Position numbers and translations under genes: made by a program. Positions 44,343 to 56,658 of a DNA stretch of 64,000 bases are shown here, piece by piece (the first letter of the stretch is position 1; every line of letters starts with the position of its first letter). The notes under the pieces were generated by a model, which made no database searches, was not told where the DNA came from, and saw only the letters and a program-made list of their open reading frames with translations. Where the stretch lies: NCBI GenBank assembly GCA_012295275.1, contig CM022670.1:29901938-29965937 (forward strand), read 5' to 3'. This stretch comes from Chrysomallon squamiferum. Its lineage: Eukaryota; Mollusca; Gastropoda; Neomphalida; Peltospiridae.

Positions 44343-47300
44343 TATATATATAAACTATTTTCTTTAAAACTACTTTTACAGACATTTAGTATTATGCTAA
44401 ATATTTGAGTACTGTAGATTTTTTATATGATACAGTATATAAATAAGTTTTTATATGAATTCAGGAGGTACAGTTTGAAAATACAGTTTGAGATAAAATT
44501 TTGGAATAATTCCCATCAACTGTATATCTGACCTTATTTGTCCTATAATTTCTTTCATTTTTACCCACTTATCAGCAACTCTAACTGCAGAATGGCTAGA
44601 TCTGTCAGGGATGAGATTGCAGACCACCTCCTTGTTGAAGACTGGTAACTGCAGGTCAGTTAATTTTAGACAGAGGTGGACATCTACAAGTATTTATAAA
44701 AAAAATAAAGTGAATGTTTCACCTTTATAATCAGTGATGAAAATGGGGAGAGTGTCTGCAAGGGTGGGGGCAGTACTTACCTTCTTTTTAGTTTACAGTT
44801 TGTCCTGTTTCTGTGCTAGATGAGTCGCAGATTATAATTTAGCCTTTGTCATGTTCCTAACAGTTAACATTAAATTACTTATTTTCTGTAGTTACATTTA
44901 CATATTTTACTCACCTTTCATAAATAACACATATATTAAGATAAAAAAATCAAAAACAAAATCTTTCTTTAATGAATTAATAACTTTTTATACATTGTTA
45001 GAAATTAGAAATTGTTATGACATGCCCAAATTAGGGTAGGTAAAATATAAGTCAGTACTTTTTTCTGTCAACTAACCTTAATGAAAAACTGATTTATAGA
45101 CCAGGTTTTTTTTTTAAATGGAATTACTTACAGCATTTAACCCCCACCTTCCTTCTCATCCTTAGCATCATGGACTTAGTGTATCGCAAGTTCCTAAAAC
45201 ATTTCCATCACTTCATAATACTATCTTTCATTTTTATATTTCATTTGTTGATAAACATATTTACTTGTTTGTGTTGAACAAGGATTTATATCATTTTATC
45301 TTTTTAACTGAAAATTACAAAATTTTGAATCATGTATTGTAAACCAGTTGTTCAGATTATTGTTTGTATAAATTATGGATGAAATTTGGAGGATATTTTT
45401 TTGTCTTCCATTAGTAAATGTTCTGTGCATATTTTTGAGATGATTTTAAAATGTTTATAACTAAAATGTTGCTGTTGCATAAATGTATATATAGCTTGAA
45501 TTTATAAATTATAATTAAAATTGTTTTTGTGATGTAAAGTTGTTATTATATTTGTTTGTATATAATGTATGTAGGTAATATTCATGTTAAATTTAAACTG
45601 AATAATGCTAAGAAAATATTTAAATACCTACAACTTGCATATTGTTAAATTTAACAGATCCAAGTTTTAAAATACACAATTCAAAAATATAATTTAATTA
45701 TAAAAAAAAATTAAATATGGAATTAAATTTTTAAATTTTGTTTTTACATATTTTGAGCTAATTTGTCTTCCTAAGGCTGAAACTGAAGAATAGGTTCTGC
45801 TTTTTTTTTAAATTTGAAATGACAGTTCATAGAAGTATAATTTTATACTTACGCTGTTGTATGGATCTGCAACTTGGAAATTTTGTTGTTGCACATTAGG
45901 TTATCTTTATAGAAAAGAGTGTCTGTAGCACTGGATGTATGATAGAGATTTCTATATTATATATATTGTGGATTCTGCATTTCAGAATCATTTTCTTGTA
46001 CATGAACTTTATTTTTAATTTTTTTTTTTTTAAATCTCCTTTTCTTATTTCAAATTATGAATGGTATTAATCTGTTTCAGAACTATTCTGTAAGATGTTA
46101 TTGTTTTTACAGGATGTTTTTAGTGAGGTTTTTTTATGGAGTCTAATTCATTATAAAATTATATATATATATACACACACACACACTATATAAAATACTT
46201 TACTACAGTAGTTCAGATTTTTTTTTTTTTTTTTTCGATGCCAAAAGATACTGTTTTCAAAAAGTTTTCTGGATAAAATATTCATAGTTAATAAACATGT
46301 TTTCTTATTTAAATGCTGTAATGTTTCATTGTTACTTCTAGCAGGATATGAGCTGTAATGGTTTTCAAGGTATGACAGAAATGCTCTGGATGTTGGGTAT
46401 TTTTGATCATGAAAAGAACAGCTTTGAGTCTTAAAGATATATATGGTGATATTAATAAATCCCATAACACATTTTCTTTCTTGCAAAGTATGTTACGAAC
46501 ATTTCATAACAGTAAAATATGACAATAACAAAGCATGTTCTTGAAATCCTGGCTAATTACACAATTAGTGTTGTGCTCAAAGATGCTGTTAAATACGCAT
46601 TTCTTTGCTGGGCAGAATATATTCAACATCTTCTGAAATTATATACCATGGAAAATCTTTAAAAATCTTTTCATATATAAATTTTAGAAATTATTTTAAT
46701 GATAAGACATAAGGACATTTTCACTTTAAAACATGTTTATTGTGGTTGTGGTGCACATCATAATTTTGTTTAAAATAATTTTACAATGTGATGTAAACAC
46801 ATATATAAAGAACAGATAAATGTACATAAGTCAAGTTTTGAAAAAATATTTCTTTTGTAACACAACAATTTAATTATTCCTAAGTTAGCCTGCTTCCATA
46901 TTATTTAAGAATGTGTATATGTGTGTATATAGGTATGTATGCACAATTATAGCACTTTTTAAATAAAAATTTATTGCAGTCAAAGTGCTTAGGTAAAACA
47001 TTTTAACAAAAGAGATTTTCCTACTTAACTTAATAATTGCCATTCTATTATCATATTTATTTGTTTATTAATAATTAGTATTTAAATGTTTGAATGTCAG
47101 ACCCTTTGTATGTACTGTTAAATAAATAAAATTTCTTAAGATATAATTACAGCCAACATTTTCTCAAAATAAAATTAAGAGAAAGAAAATGACTTTTTTT
47201 CTTTTATTATAATCTGTTTTAAGAAAATTTTCAAAGCCATTGCTAAAAACAAAAAAACAAACCAAACAAAACTATTTCAAAACATCAAATGTAGATGTCG

Positions 47301-49693
47301 TAACAGTAATTTAATGATACGTTTCAATGATGATTTTTAATTACTCCTGGAGGTAAGGAAAAACCAGAATAATAAAGTAATGCAAATATATAATAATAAC
47401 AATCATAAACAACTTAAAAAAAAAAAAAAATTAAAATATAATTTTTCATTTTTTTTTAATTGAATTTAAAAACGCAAAATAGAATCCAAACAAAACATAC
47501 TTTAACTGCATCTTATAATTTATATGACTAATTTCAGTTCCAGACTTCAAAATATGTATGTTAACTTATTCAGTTACAAGTTTATATTAGACTTTTATTA
47601 GTTCTTAATTTCAAGTTTTGAATAAAGACAATCAGAAGCCTTAAAGCCAATTACACTGACATGTATGTCACATATTTATTTATCATTCATTTTTACTGTG
47701 TCACTAATCTTTCTTGAAGTATAACAAGCTGTGGACTTAATATATATATATATATATATATATTTATTTATTTATTTAGTTACAGTTATTTGAATCCTCA
47801 TTGAAAATAGTACAACTTGATCAATGATTATTACCAACATTAGAAATATTCTGTCTGTTAAATAAAAAGCATTTGTACATTTAAAGCAAAACCTAAGGAT
47901 TCTGTTAATATATTCCTTATTACTTTATACAAAAGATATGCTCCATTCTAGAATTAGGATAAGAAATAAAAGAAAAATTAATAATAAATAATTACAGACA
48001 ATAAATAAATAAAATAATTTTTTTTTTTTTTAAATACTCTATACAAATAAATAAGTAAACAAATACATAATAATTATAATGATTAAAATAATAATATATT
48101 CTTAATTGAAATCATAACTAAAATAACTAAAAGTGTTTTGTTATTGTTTTAGATTAATAAAATTTAAAGATATTCCAGTTAAAAAAACATATTGAGTAAT
48201 GTGGGTTCTTAGGTTTTGTAAGTCACATTATTGTCTAAAAAGCTTCTAAACTTTTAATACATTTTTTAAAATAGCCTTTAGCAGACAAATACTATATGTT
48301 TTCTTCCTGGTTATATTTCTAGGAACTGCCCTAGAATTGTGTTGTTTTTTCCAGCAGTAAATGATCAGCATAAACAAAAGAAATTTTGTTTCCAAGGCAA
48401 CACATGACACAGTGTGCTTACACCCACATCCACATTCTTTCTCTCTTGCACACACACACACTTTCTCTCTCACTTACACACAGACAAATATAATTAGGGC
48501 TATACAAAAATAAACATGATTCAGTGTTGAAAAAACAAAGATAGTTACATCATGCACTGTGCAAGATGGAATAAATCCTGAGAATTTTTAAATACACTTA
48601 CATGTACAAAAATATCAAACATTGTGCTTATTTCACAGTACAGACAATTATAACAATGGCTAACAGCTGTGGGGTTTAGAATATACATAACACATTTTGT
48701 AATTCAGTAGGTAACAAGCAGGTAAATATTTGTGTGTGTGTGTGTGTGTGTGTGTGTAATTGTAACATTCAGACATACCAACAATGAAATAAAACAATAA
48801 ATGAACTGGTAATAATACATTTATAAATAATTAAAATGTATCTTTGGTAGTATAGGCAATAACCTTTAAACCATTTCCTTCTTTCTTTTTTCTTTTACAC
48901 TTACATGTTACTTTCAGCCAAACAATGCTAATAACAAAGCACACACAAATGGTGATGATGTCATTTTATAACCAATTTCTATACAAATGAAAACATAATA
49001 ACAAAATACCAACTTTATATAAAGTTTTGTCACTGGCAACTAATTGTTACTGATAATAAAGTATGTTAATTAAATATTAGACTTGCTTGGTTATTTCTCA
49101 TGAGAAATCTTTGCTGTTGACCCTTAATTTCACAGACCTTAGTTTTGCAGACCAAACCTGGAAAACCCTTTTTTTTTTAACTTGCCACCATCACCCAATT
49201 GAAACCTTACCTCTATTTATTCTGAGTCCCACTATATGATCACAACAATCTCTACCCACTTTCTATAACAGTAAGAGTACATTTTACAAGTATACCCATA
49301 ACCATCCTAACCTAACAAATTTCACTCAACTTAGCCCACCTTTTTCTTTACATACACAGTCTGATATTTATCCTATAACTGTTTTTATGTCTGTATATTA
49401 TTCTTGCATGATTATTTTACTGTATTACAATTTTGTTATATATATATATATATATCAAAATTTAATATTTCAGTAAATTTAAGGGTTAATGTTAACACTT
49501 GCAATTTCCAAAACTTTTGCATTTTCCAGTACAATGCCCTGGCCTATTAGCCATCAAAAATCAGGGGTCAACACAAATAAAATAATGGAACTATGATGAT
49601 GTGATAAAGTTAACATTTTTCCTGATGACATTTCAAAAAGAACATGATATAATAACATGGAATTGTAGAGAAATGTATTTTGATCATTTATAC

Positions 49694-50888
49694 CAGTGGT
49701 GCCCAATATGTTGATCACACAGATAGTTTGGGTAGATTGCATGACATTAAAAATAGCCTATCCTCCATCCTGCAGCCAGTCTGAGATCTTATCTCATCTC
49801 GCACACAAGGGGACATCGCCAATGAACGTCGCCTGTTCTTTTCAAGCCAGATCTCTTCAAAGACGGCTGGAGAAGGCAGACTGTGACCACTGTGAGTTGT
49901 TGCTACACACTGATGGCTTAGTAGGGGGAAATTCCTGCAGAGATTTTGAGAGCTCTGTCCAGAGATAAAGGAATTTCTTCTTAAACATGCAGAATACAAC
50001 CAACTGAATGACCATCAGTGGCTGCTAGACTTGGCATTTTTAACTGATCTGACCAACATTTGAATGAGCTTAATTTAGAGCTGCAAGGAAAAGACCAAAC
50101 TGTGGTCAAAATCATCAGCTCAGTTAAAGCTTTTAAACAAAAAATGAAACATCTCTCCTCAAAGCTGGAGTGCCATGATTTGGAAAAATTTCAGAATCTT
50201 GCATCATAGCTGGTGACACAACAGAAGCCATGGGTGCAACTTGACTGTGAGCACTACACAAAGCAGACTGACAATTGTCTGTCAGAGTTTGACAGATGCT
50301 TTCAAGACTTTGCTTTACTTGAGCCAGTTGCTACATTTATGTGCAATCCATTTCAGGAAGATGTTGACGATGATTCACTCACATAAAAAATGTCAATGCT
50401 GTTTCATTTGAACTTGTCTGGAGTGAAGGATCAGATTTTGTCGCTACAGGCTGACACTGAGCTGAAGTCCAGGGCTCACAGACTGTTCTGGAACTTGCTC
50501 ACTGAGGAAAACTACCCAAACCTGAGGTAATGTGCTGCCTTCTTGACTGGATTATTTGGCTCAAGTTATTTATGAGAGTCAGCCTTTTCCCACATGAAGA
50601 TTATTAAGTCCAAATACTGTTCCACCAAGATTGATGAACATTTGGAAGTCTGTTTGAGGATGGCTATCAGCAGCTACTGTCCAGACTATGCAACCCTGGC
50701 TGATTCCTTACAGTGCAAGTCATCAGAGTAAGGTGATGTACAGACTTGTATTGTGCCAAACAGGTTCAAACATAAATTATATATATAAGATATACTTAGT
50801 ATAAATAAATAAATGTTTTGCATTTTTATTGTCGGTATATCATTTTGACTTGGTCATTTAAAAGGTAGCTTGCAAGCCAAAAAGTAAT
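49694..50888 (+). mobile_element. Degraded hAT-superfamily transposon
   Basis: The left end begins CAGTGGTGCCCAATATG, a hAT-like terminus. Broken transposase text runs across it: LLLHTDGLVGGNSCRDFESS, HQWLLDLAFLTDLTNHLNEL in another frame, DRCFQDFALLEP, and the C-terminal dimerisation region (SAFSHMKIIKSKYCSTKIDE, HLEVCLRMAISSYCPDY). Multiple stops and frame changes break the ORF. The right end fades at GGTAGCTTGCAAGCCAAAAAG near 50888, without a clear matching TIR. Related to GTF2IRD2/ZBED/SCAND-type hAT transposases (family knowledge). Confidence 0.8.
49905..50731 (+). pseudogene. hAT transposase pseudogene
   Basis: Homologous segments occur in at least two frames with stops near 49965, 50207, 50385, 50528 and 50574. 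The WLLDLAFLTDLTNHLNELNL motif and the C-terminal SAFSHMKIIKSKYCS segment identify the hAT C-terminal half. It cannot encode a functional protein as it stands. Confidence 0.75.
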
Positions 50889-52947
50889 TGAAATATTATG
50901 TATATTACATAAAAAAAAAAAGAATATTAACTTGTTTTTACATATAGAAAAAAAGTACAGAAATAAAACAGCATTAATAATTAATAAAAATAAAAATAAC
51001 TATCATAAAATGAAATGTAAGTACTATTCATAACAGTACTATTAGTACTATTATTAATAACAATTATTAAAAAAACAAACAAAAAAAAACATTTTTTCTT
51101 TTATCAGATTTGTATTTAATATTATTTTATTATGAACACTGGCAGAACATGAACAAATATTTCTCAGTGACATTTACATTTATGTTTTTGTCAGCGTTCA
51201 TTTTAATGACACATTTATGCAGATGAAATCAACATTGATAATGTTGTAGATTCTGATAACAGTTAAATAATATTGAGCAATTGAGATCATGTGGCTATCA
51301 CAAACATATAAAAATATTTTAGGCAAGTCTCTTTACCTGTATGTATAAAATAATGACAATGTTTGCATGTATTCATTGTATTATATACATCTATGTCTCT
51401 ATATTATTTCGAAGAAGAGAAAGAGTAAAAATAGAATTAATATATTTAAAAAAAAAAAAAAAAATGACATTAAGATTTTGATAGACATAATTATTTTAAA
51501 ACTAAAGAAATGAAATATCATTGTATTATACTGAAAGTACTGAGCAAGGAATCAGAAAACCTACAACACATAGGGACATTTTTGTTTTTTAAATGAAAAA
51601 AATTATTTTAATTTTTTGTTTTTAAAATTCATATATCCATTAAGGCAAAAGATCAAGGCCACATTTTAATACTGAAATAACAAAATGAATTTAAATAAAT
51701 TTAGAAGTTTATATATTATTAAATGTTTTCTATACATTTTTTTTAAATGTAAATTTATTTTTTTTCTCTGAAATGAATGCTAAGAATAATGGTTGGCAAA
51801 AATAACAATGATAATAGTTAAAAGCAATGATTATAACAATAAAGGTGATAATGACAATAACTGATACTGACACTAACTATAATCTATTTTTTAGTTAATA
51901 AATATTGTAATACAACACAAAATCTTCAGATTCTGTGAAATAACACAAGCACCTCAGAATCTGTCAAAAAAGACAAACATTTCAGATACTTCATGTTTTA
52001 TCAATATAAAAAGCATCTATCAGTTCCAGTATAAAAGAAAATAATTTCACCATCATAGATCTTATATTCTTTACTTTAAACTTCTCTCTATGATAAGTAA
52101 CTTTCAGATTTTTTTTTTTTTTTTCAGAATTTATGTGACAATATATGGTTATTCTTTGTTATTTCTGAATAATACAGAGAATAAACACATTTACTTTTAA
52201 CAAGACAATCTTGATAGTTTTAGTATTCTGAATATTTGGTTATTAACTAATGAGAAATATTTGAGTAATTTTTGCTGTAGAAAAATAATTGTGTTGACCA
52301 CTAAAATGAAATCCCATTATTTTTCAGCAAATAATGCTGAAGCTAGAAGAATAATACTCAACATTTGAATTTATAGAAATTTTAAACTGTTAAAACCATT
52401 TGTTATTTAAAACTCATAGTAAATGATTGTTTGATAGCACTGGTTGAATAGAATGACGACATCTATTTATTTCAACAAAAGAATATTAATAAAAACAAAG
52501 TAATATTCTGATTTTATATAAATGTTTGTGCTATTTAATAATATTACGTCAAAATATTGGTTTACAACCACTGAACATTTTCTTTCCAGTCATAATTATT
52601 TGATAAGATATAGTCAAAAAACCAAATTTTAATTAAAAAAAAAATTGTAACTTGGTCATGTCTTGAAAAATACTTATATGTAGGGAAAGAACAACAGCAT
52701 CAGTAGTTTTATGGATACTTGAACCTATTTTTTCAGCAAGAAATTATGGCTGGTCTCTGCATTCACTAAACTTTCAATAGCTGTATGTTAGAAGCTGAGT
52801 TAAATATTTCCTAAGGTCACACACACAAACACACACGTAAACATATGCTGTTACATATTTTCTATTTTGATATTTATATATTCATATTCAAATGTGTTTT
52901 TCTGAATATAAATTAAATATTAAAAAGTTTTATGTTGGTTAAAATAA

Positions 52948-53024
52948 AAAAATCACTTTATAAAATTGGATATCTGGTATACACATACATATACATTTAA
53001 ATCCAATTTTATAAAGTGATTTTT
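52948..53024. repeat. 23-bp perfect inverted repeat (hairpin)
   Basis: The arm 52948-52970 (core ATCACTTTATAAAATTGGA) and its exact reverse complement at 53002-53024 flank a 31-base AT-rich loop. They lie immediately before the TATG microsatellite. It may be a small foldback element or a remnant TIR pair. Confidence 0.85.
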
Positions 53025-53035
53025 GTATATGTGAT

Positions 53036-53046
53036 ATGTCTGTATG

Positions 53047-53080
<34 letters not shown>

Positions 53081-53160
53081 TATATGTATATGTGTGTATA
53101 CATATATATATATATATGTATTTATGTATGTACGTATGTATGTATGTATGTACATACATA
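53036..53160. repeat. (TATG)n / (GTATGT) tetranucleotide microsatellite
   Basis: Imperfect TATG units with TA interruptions over about 125 bases. They give spurious Tyr/Val/Cys-rich ORFs on both strands. Confidence 0.9.
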
Positions 53161-54169
53161 TAAATATATATATATATCAGTACTTATAAACTGTCATATA
53201 TATTTGTTTTCTTCTGTAAATTAAAAAATGAAACTGCAAATGTAAAACCATTATATAAAATAAGTAACAGAAGGTGAGCTTTATTACAGTGCTGTTTTAA
53301 ACCCTGTTTATCTTATGCTGCTTTCTGCTTGGGTGCTTAGATGCTAAAACAACAAATAGATTTTGTAAAATTATAAAAATATTTTAGACCATGAGATATT
53401 TTTTTTTATATATAATATTGAAGTTATTAGACAATACAGAAAATTCAAATCATCCCATTCAAACATCTCATTCAGCCATAACACAATGACAACATGAATA
53501 TATAATAAAAATATATATATGTAGGTATACACAAATTAGGAAGGGAGTGGAGATCTTATAATACAAGACATAATGCGAAGTTAAAATGATATGCTTTTAT
53601 CTACTTTGTGATAAATATAGCAAAATGGCATGGGACCTTGTAGTCAAATTTATTATTATTTCTCATTCAGTTATTACTAAAGTGAAAATGAATATTCAGA
53701 ACAAATAACAACTTCAGAAGTATCAATATTCTAATAAATTAACATCACTGTGCAATTAAGAACATTGTTTGTGGTGAAAAACACCGCACAAATAATAATA
53801 ATAGAAAATATCTTATCTAATTTTAAAGTTACCAATTTAAATTTTGATTTACAAATTAATAAAGATAATAAATTAAAAATATTAATAATAATAAATAAAA
53901 ATAATCAAATAAACATAATAATAATAATAATAATAAATCTTCCGCAACGATGCTGAAATAAGAAGAGCAATCGTGTAAATTTTTAAAACTGATGTCGGAT
54001 ATTAAGGTAAATAAAAAAACAAAAAAAACACCTATATATTTAGTACTTTAAACTCTCCCCTAACTTCACTTTCATTGTTCTAAATTTATCTTACATTCTT
54101 AATTTACTGACAAAGATAGTGAAAATATTAATACATCTGTCCCATGACATTTAACCATTTTACATTACG

Positions 54170-56620
54170 TTACACCTCTGTCGATTCTTCTTCTGGCAGT
54201 TTTATTATTGGAATATCGTGTACAGGCTTTGGCGGTGACGTCAGCTCAGGTGCTTCCTGTGTTTCCATGGTTTCCCATCTCGCTGTTGCTCCTGAAGGCA
54301 CCTCCTCGCATTCTTCCTCTTCAATGCTGTCTTGCGGCGAAGGACGCCTCACGGAGCTAGCACTACTGTCACTTCCGAGACTAGCACTGCGCATGTCAGG
54401 CGCCAACCTGTTCCTTCTTTGTTCCTGACCAACAACCGGTTCTGTTTGCTTTCTCTGAAGCCTATGCCTGTGGTGTAACTTAGGAGAACGACGCATGCCA
54501 CACTTGCTGAGATCAAGAGAATCATGGCGAATAAAATCATTGAATATTTTGTTAGTTTTTTCGTCTATACTATAGTCTCTCGTTAAGTATCTCTCTCGGT
54601 ACTCACGCGAATGGAATTTAAAAAACCTGGCAAACACTGACATTTTATTTGGCACAGTATTGTCCTCAAAACTGTCCCCCGAGGGCAGTTCTGATTTAGA
54701 ATCGGTTTCCGGTTCGTTGATGCTCTCGTACACGCGTACCATCTGCCTTTCACGACTATATGCTCGGCGCTTTTTCGACGCAGTTTTACCATTTCTCCTT
54801 TCAAAATGAGAGGCGTTGCCTGATCGTTTATAAAGTAATTTCTGGCTATCTGACGCAGCTGCTTCTTCACTTTGCTCGGGTGATTTCGGCGGAGATTTCT
54901 GGTTGGTCTTCTGCGACATTTTTTCTGTTTGGTACGTACCAGGAGACATGTCGCGTTCTGCATCTGCACTATCCTTTGCAGACTGTTGCGTCTCAAGAGA
55001 TTTGTATCCGCTGTCCGTTTTCATTTGTCTTAGTTTACTTGTCTGACTTTCAGTCGTACTATCAGTATTGTCTGTAGTTGACTCAAAAGAGGTGGTTGTA
55101 ACCTCGTACCTGCTGGTGTCAGATATATCTCCATCTGTTTCCACACTGTCAAAACTATTCTCTGTGCTGGTATTCGGTCCAGCTTTTTGCAGACGTCGTG
55201 TAAGAATACTTTTATAATTCTGTCTTCGGTTTTCATAGTTAGGATGTAAAAGATTCTTAGAGCTAGTCTTAACACTGCTTTCCCATTGAATACCACTGTC
55301 TCTCTGGTCGCTAATTCCAGCATCGCTGGGCGCTTCTGCGTTCGATTCAAACGATGTGGTGCAAGGTGTCAAGTGTTCTCTGTCGGGAGATTCTTCCGGC
55401 GACGTCATATCCTCCATTCGTATCGTGTCGCTGCATTCATCCTCTTCTTCCAAGGTTGCCCTCAGGTTCCAGAGTTCTCTGTACTTCTGAGTGCCGTTCA
55501 GTGTCTCTGTTTCGTCACTGTCACCGAGCATGACACTTTCAAGATCAAGGTCATTTAAATACTCCACGTGCTCTTCATTTAGCTGCTCCAGACTGCCGGT
55601 GTCGTTGTATCTAACTTTACTTTTTAACGACGACCCCAGCTCGGATATAATTTCGAAGTCTGTGTTGTAACACGGACCTTTAGAGAATTCTGTTATTTTT
55701 AACACATCGTAATCAGGCACGTCTTCGTAACTTTTCACTTTTCTCGTCTCTCGGTATACTCGGCTCTGAGAGGGCGTCGTTGTGTCCACGCTGTGAGAAT
55801 ACTTATGAATGGCGTTCACTCTCGCGCACTGCGAGTTAGAGTTACGGGTTTCTTTTCTTCCATCCAGACTTTCAGACTTGGAAAATTTTTCTGTGACTCT
55901 ATGATTCTGTTGGTAGTGGACTTCAACTGATATTTCTGTTTTTACTGGTCTTCCAGGTGGTGAAGGCGATTCGTTTAAATCTACCATAGGAATAATTTCT
56001 GGTTTGGATTTTCTCCGAGCTTCCTTAAACTGTTCCTCTATGCTGGCTCTTAGGGCTGCTTCGTCGAACCAGTTTCTTGATCCATTTATAGAAGAGACTC
56101 CCATGGAATACTGTCTGTGAACATTGCGGTCAATTTTGGATCGTTTTAAATGATGGAAATCGCCTTCGGTGTATCTGAAATAAACAAAATTATTGTTGCT
56201 AATAAAATATATAAGATAATAAAATGAATGACATAATAAAAAATATAACTGTTGCAGATAGTATAGTAATTATATATTATGGTGATAACAGCGGTTACCG
56301 TGTCCTTAATCTGTATATGCGTGTTTGAATGTACATTCGTGTACATACAAAGAACTTGGTAACACTGGAATGAAAATTGTTTCAGAAATTATGATATTTC
56401 TTGTAATTCATTAATAATCTGATGTTTTGTTTCTATATTGCTTCTTTAAATATACCATTATTCACCCTTTTGTCATACGATGTTTAGAACATATTTAATC
56501 ATAATATATAATCATATCCGAAATTTTTTGTTTGTTTGTTTTTTTGTTTTTTTTCCTCTCGGTAGTCTTACGAGGCAGTTGCAAGCGATTGTTATTTCAT
56601 TACAATAAACATCTAATAGT

Positions 56621-56658
<38 letters not shown>

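Larger units (their letters stand above)
44071..49693. other. 3' UTR and intergenic DNA downstream of the receptor gene
   Basis: AATAAA at 44232-44237 is a candidate poly(A) signal; an inverted repeat lies at 44291-44342. Beyond that the DNA is AT-rich with scattered TA, AC and TG runs (46159-46187, 47740-47763, 48728-48757, 49438-49455). I see no recognisable gene. Short ORFs such as those at 44851-45039 and 48246-48473 are low-complexity. Confidence 0.6.
50889..54169. other. Intergenic interval / 3' flank of the RVSF-PDZ-ligand gene
   Basis: AT-rich DNA containing a 23-bp perfect inverted repeat (52948-53024), a (TATG)n block (53036-53160) and an AAT tract (53915-53936). The 3' UTR of the minus-strand gene ending at 54170 must begin here. 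No other coding signal is seen. Confidence 0.6.

Noticed and set aside
53036-53160. Possible CRISPR-like direct repeats
   Set aside because: Units are 4 bp microsatellite repeats without spacers, and the genome is eukaryotic.
52953-53224. Tyr/His/Thr-repeat ORFs on both strands
   Set aside because: They are translations of the TATG microsatellite.
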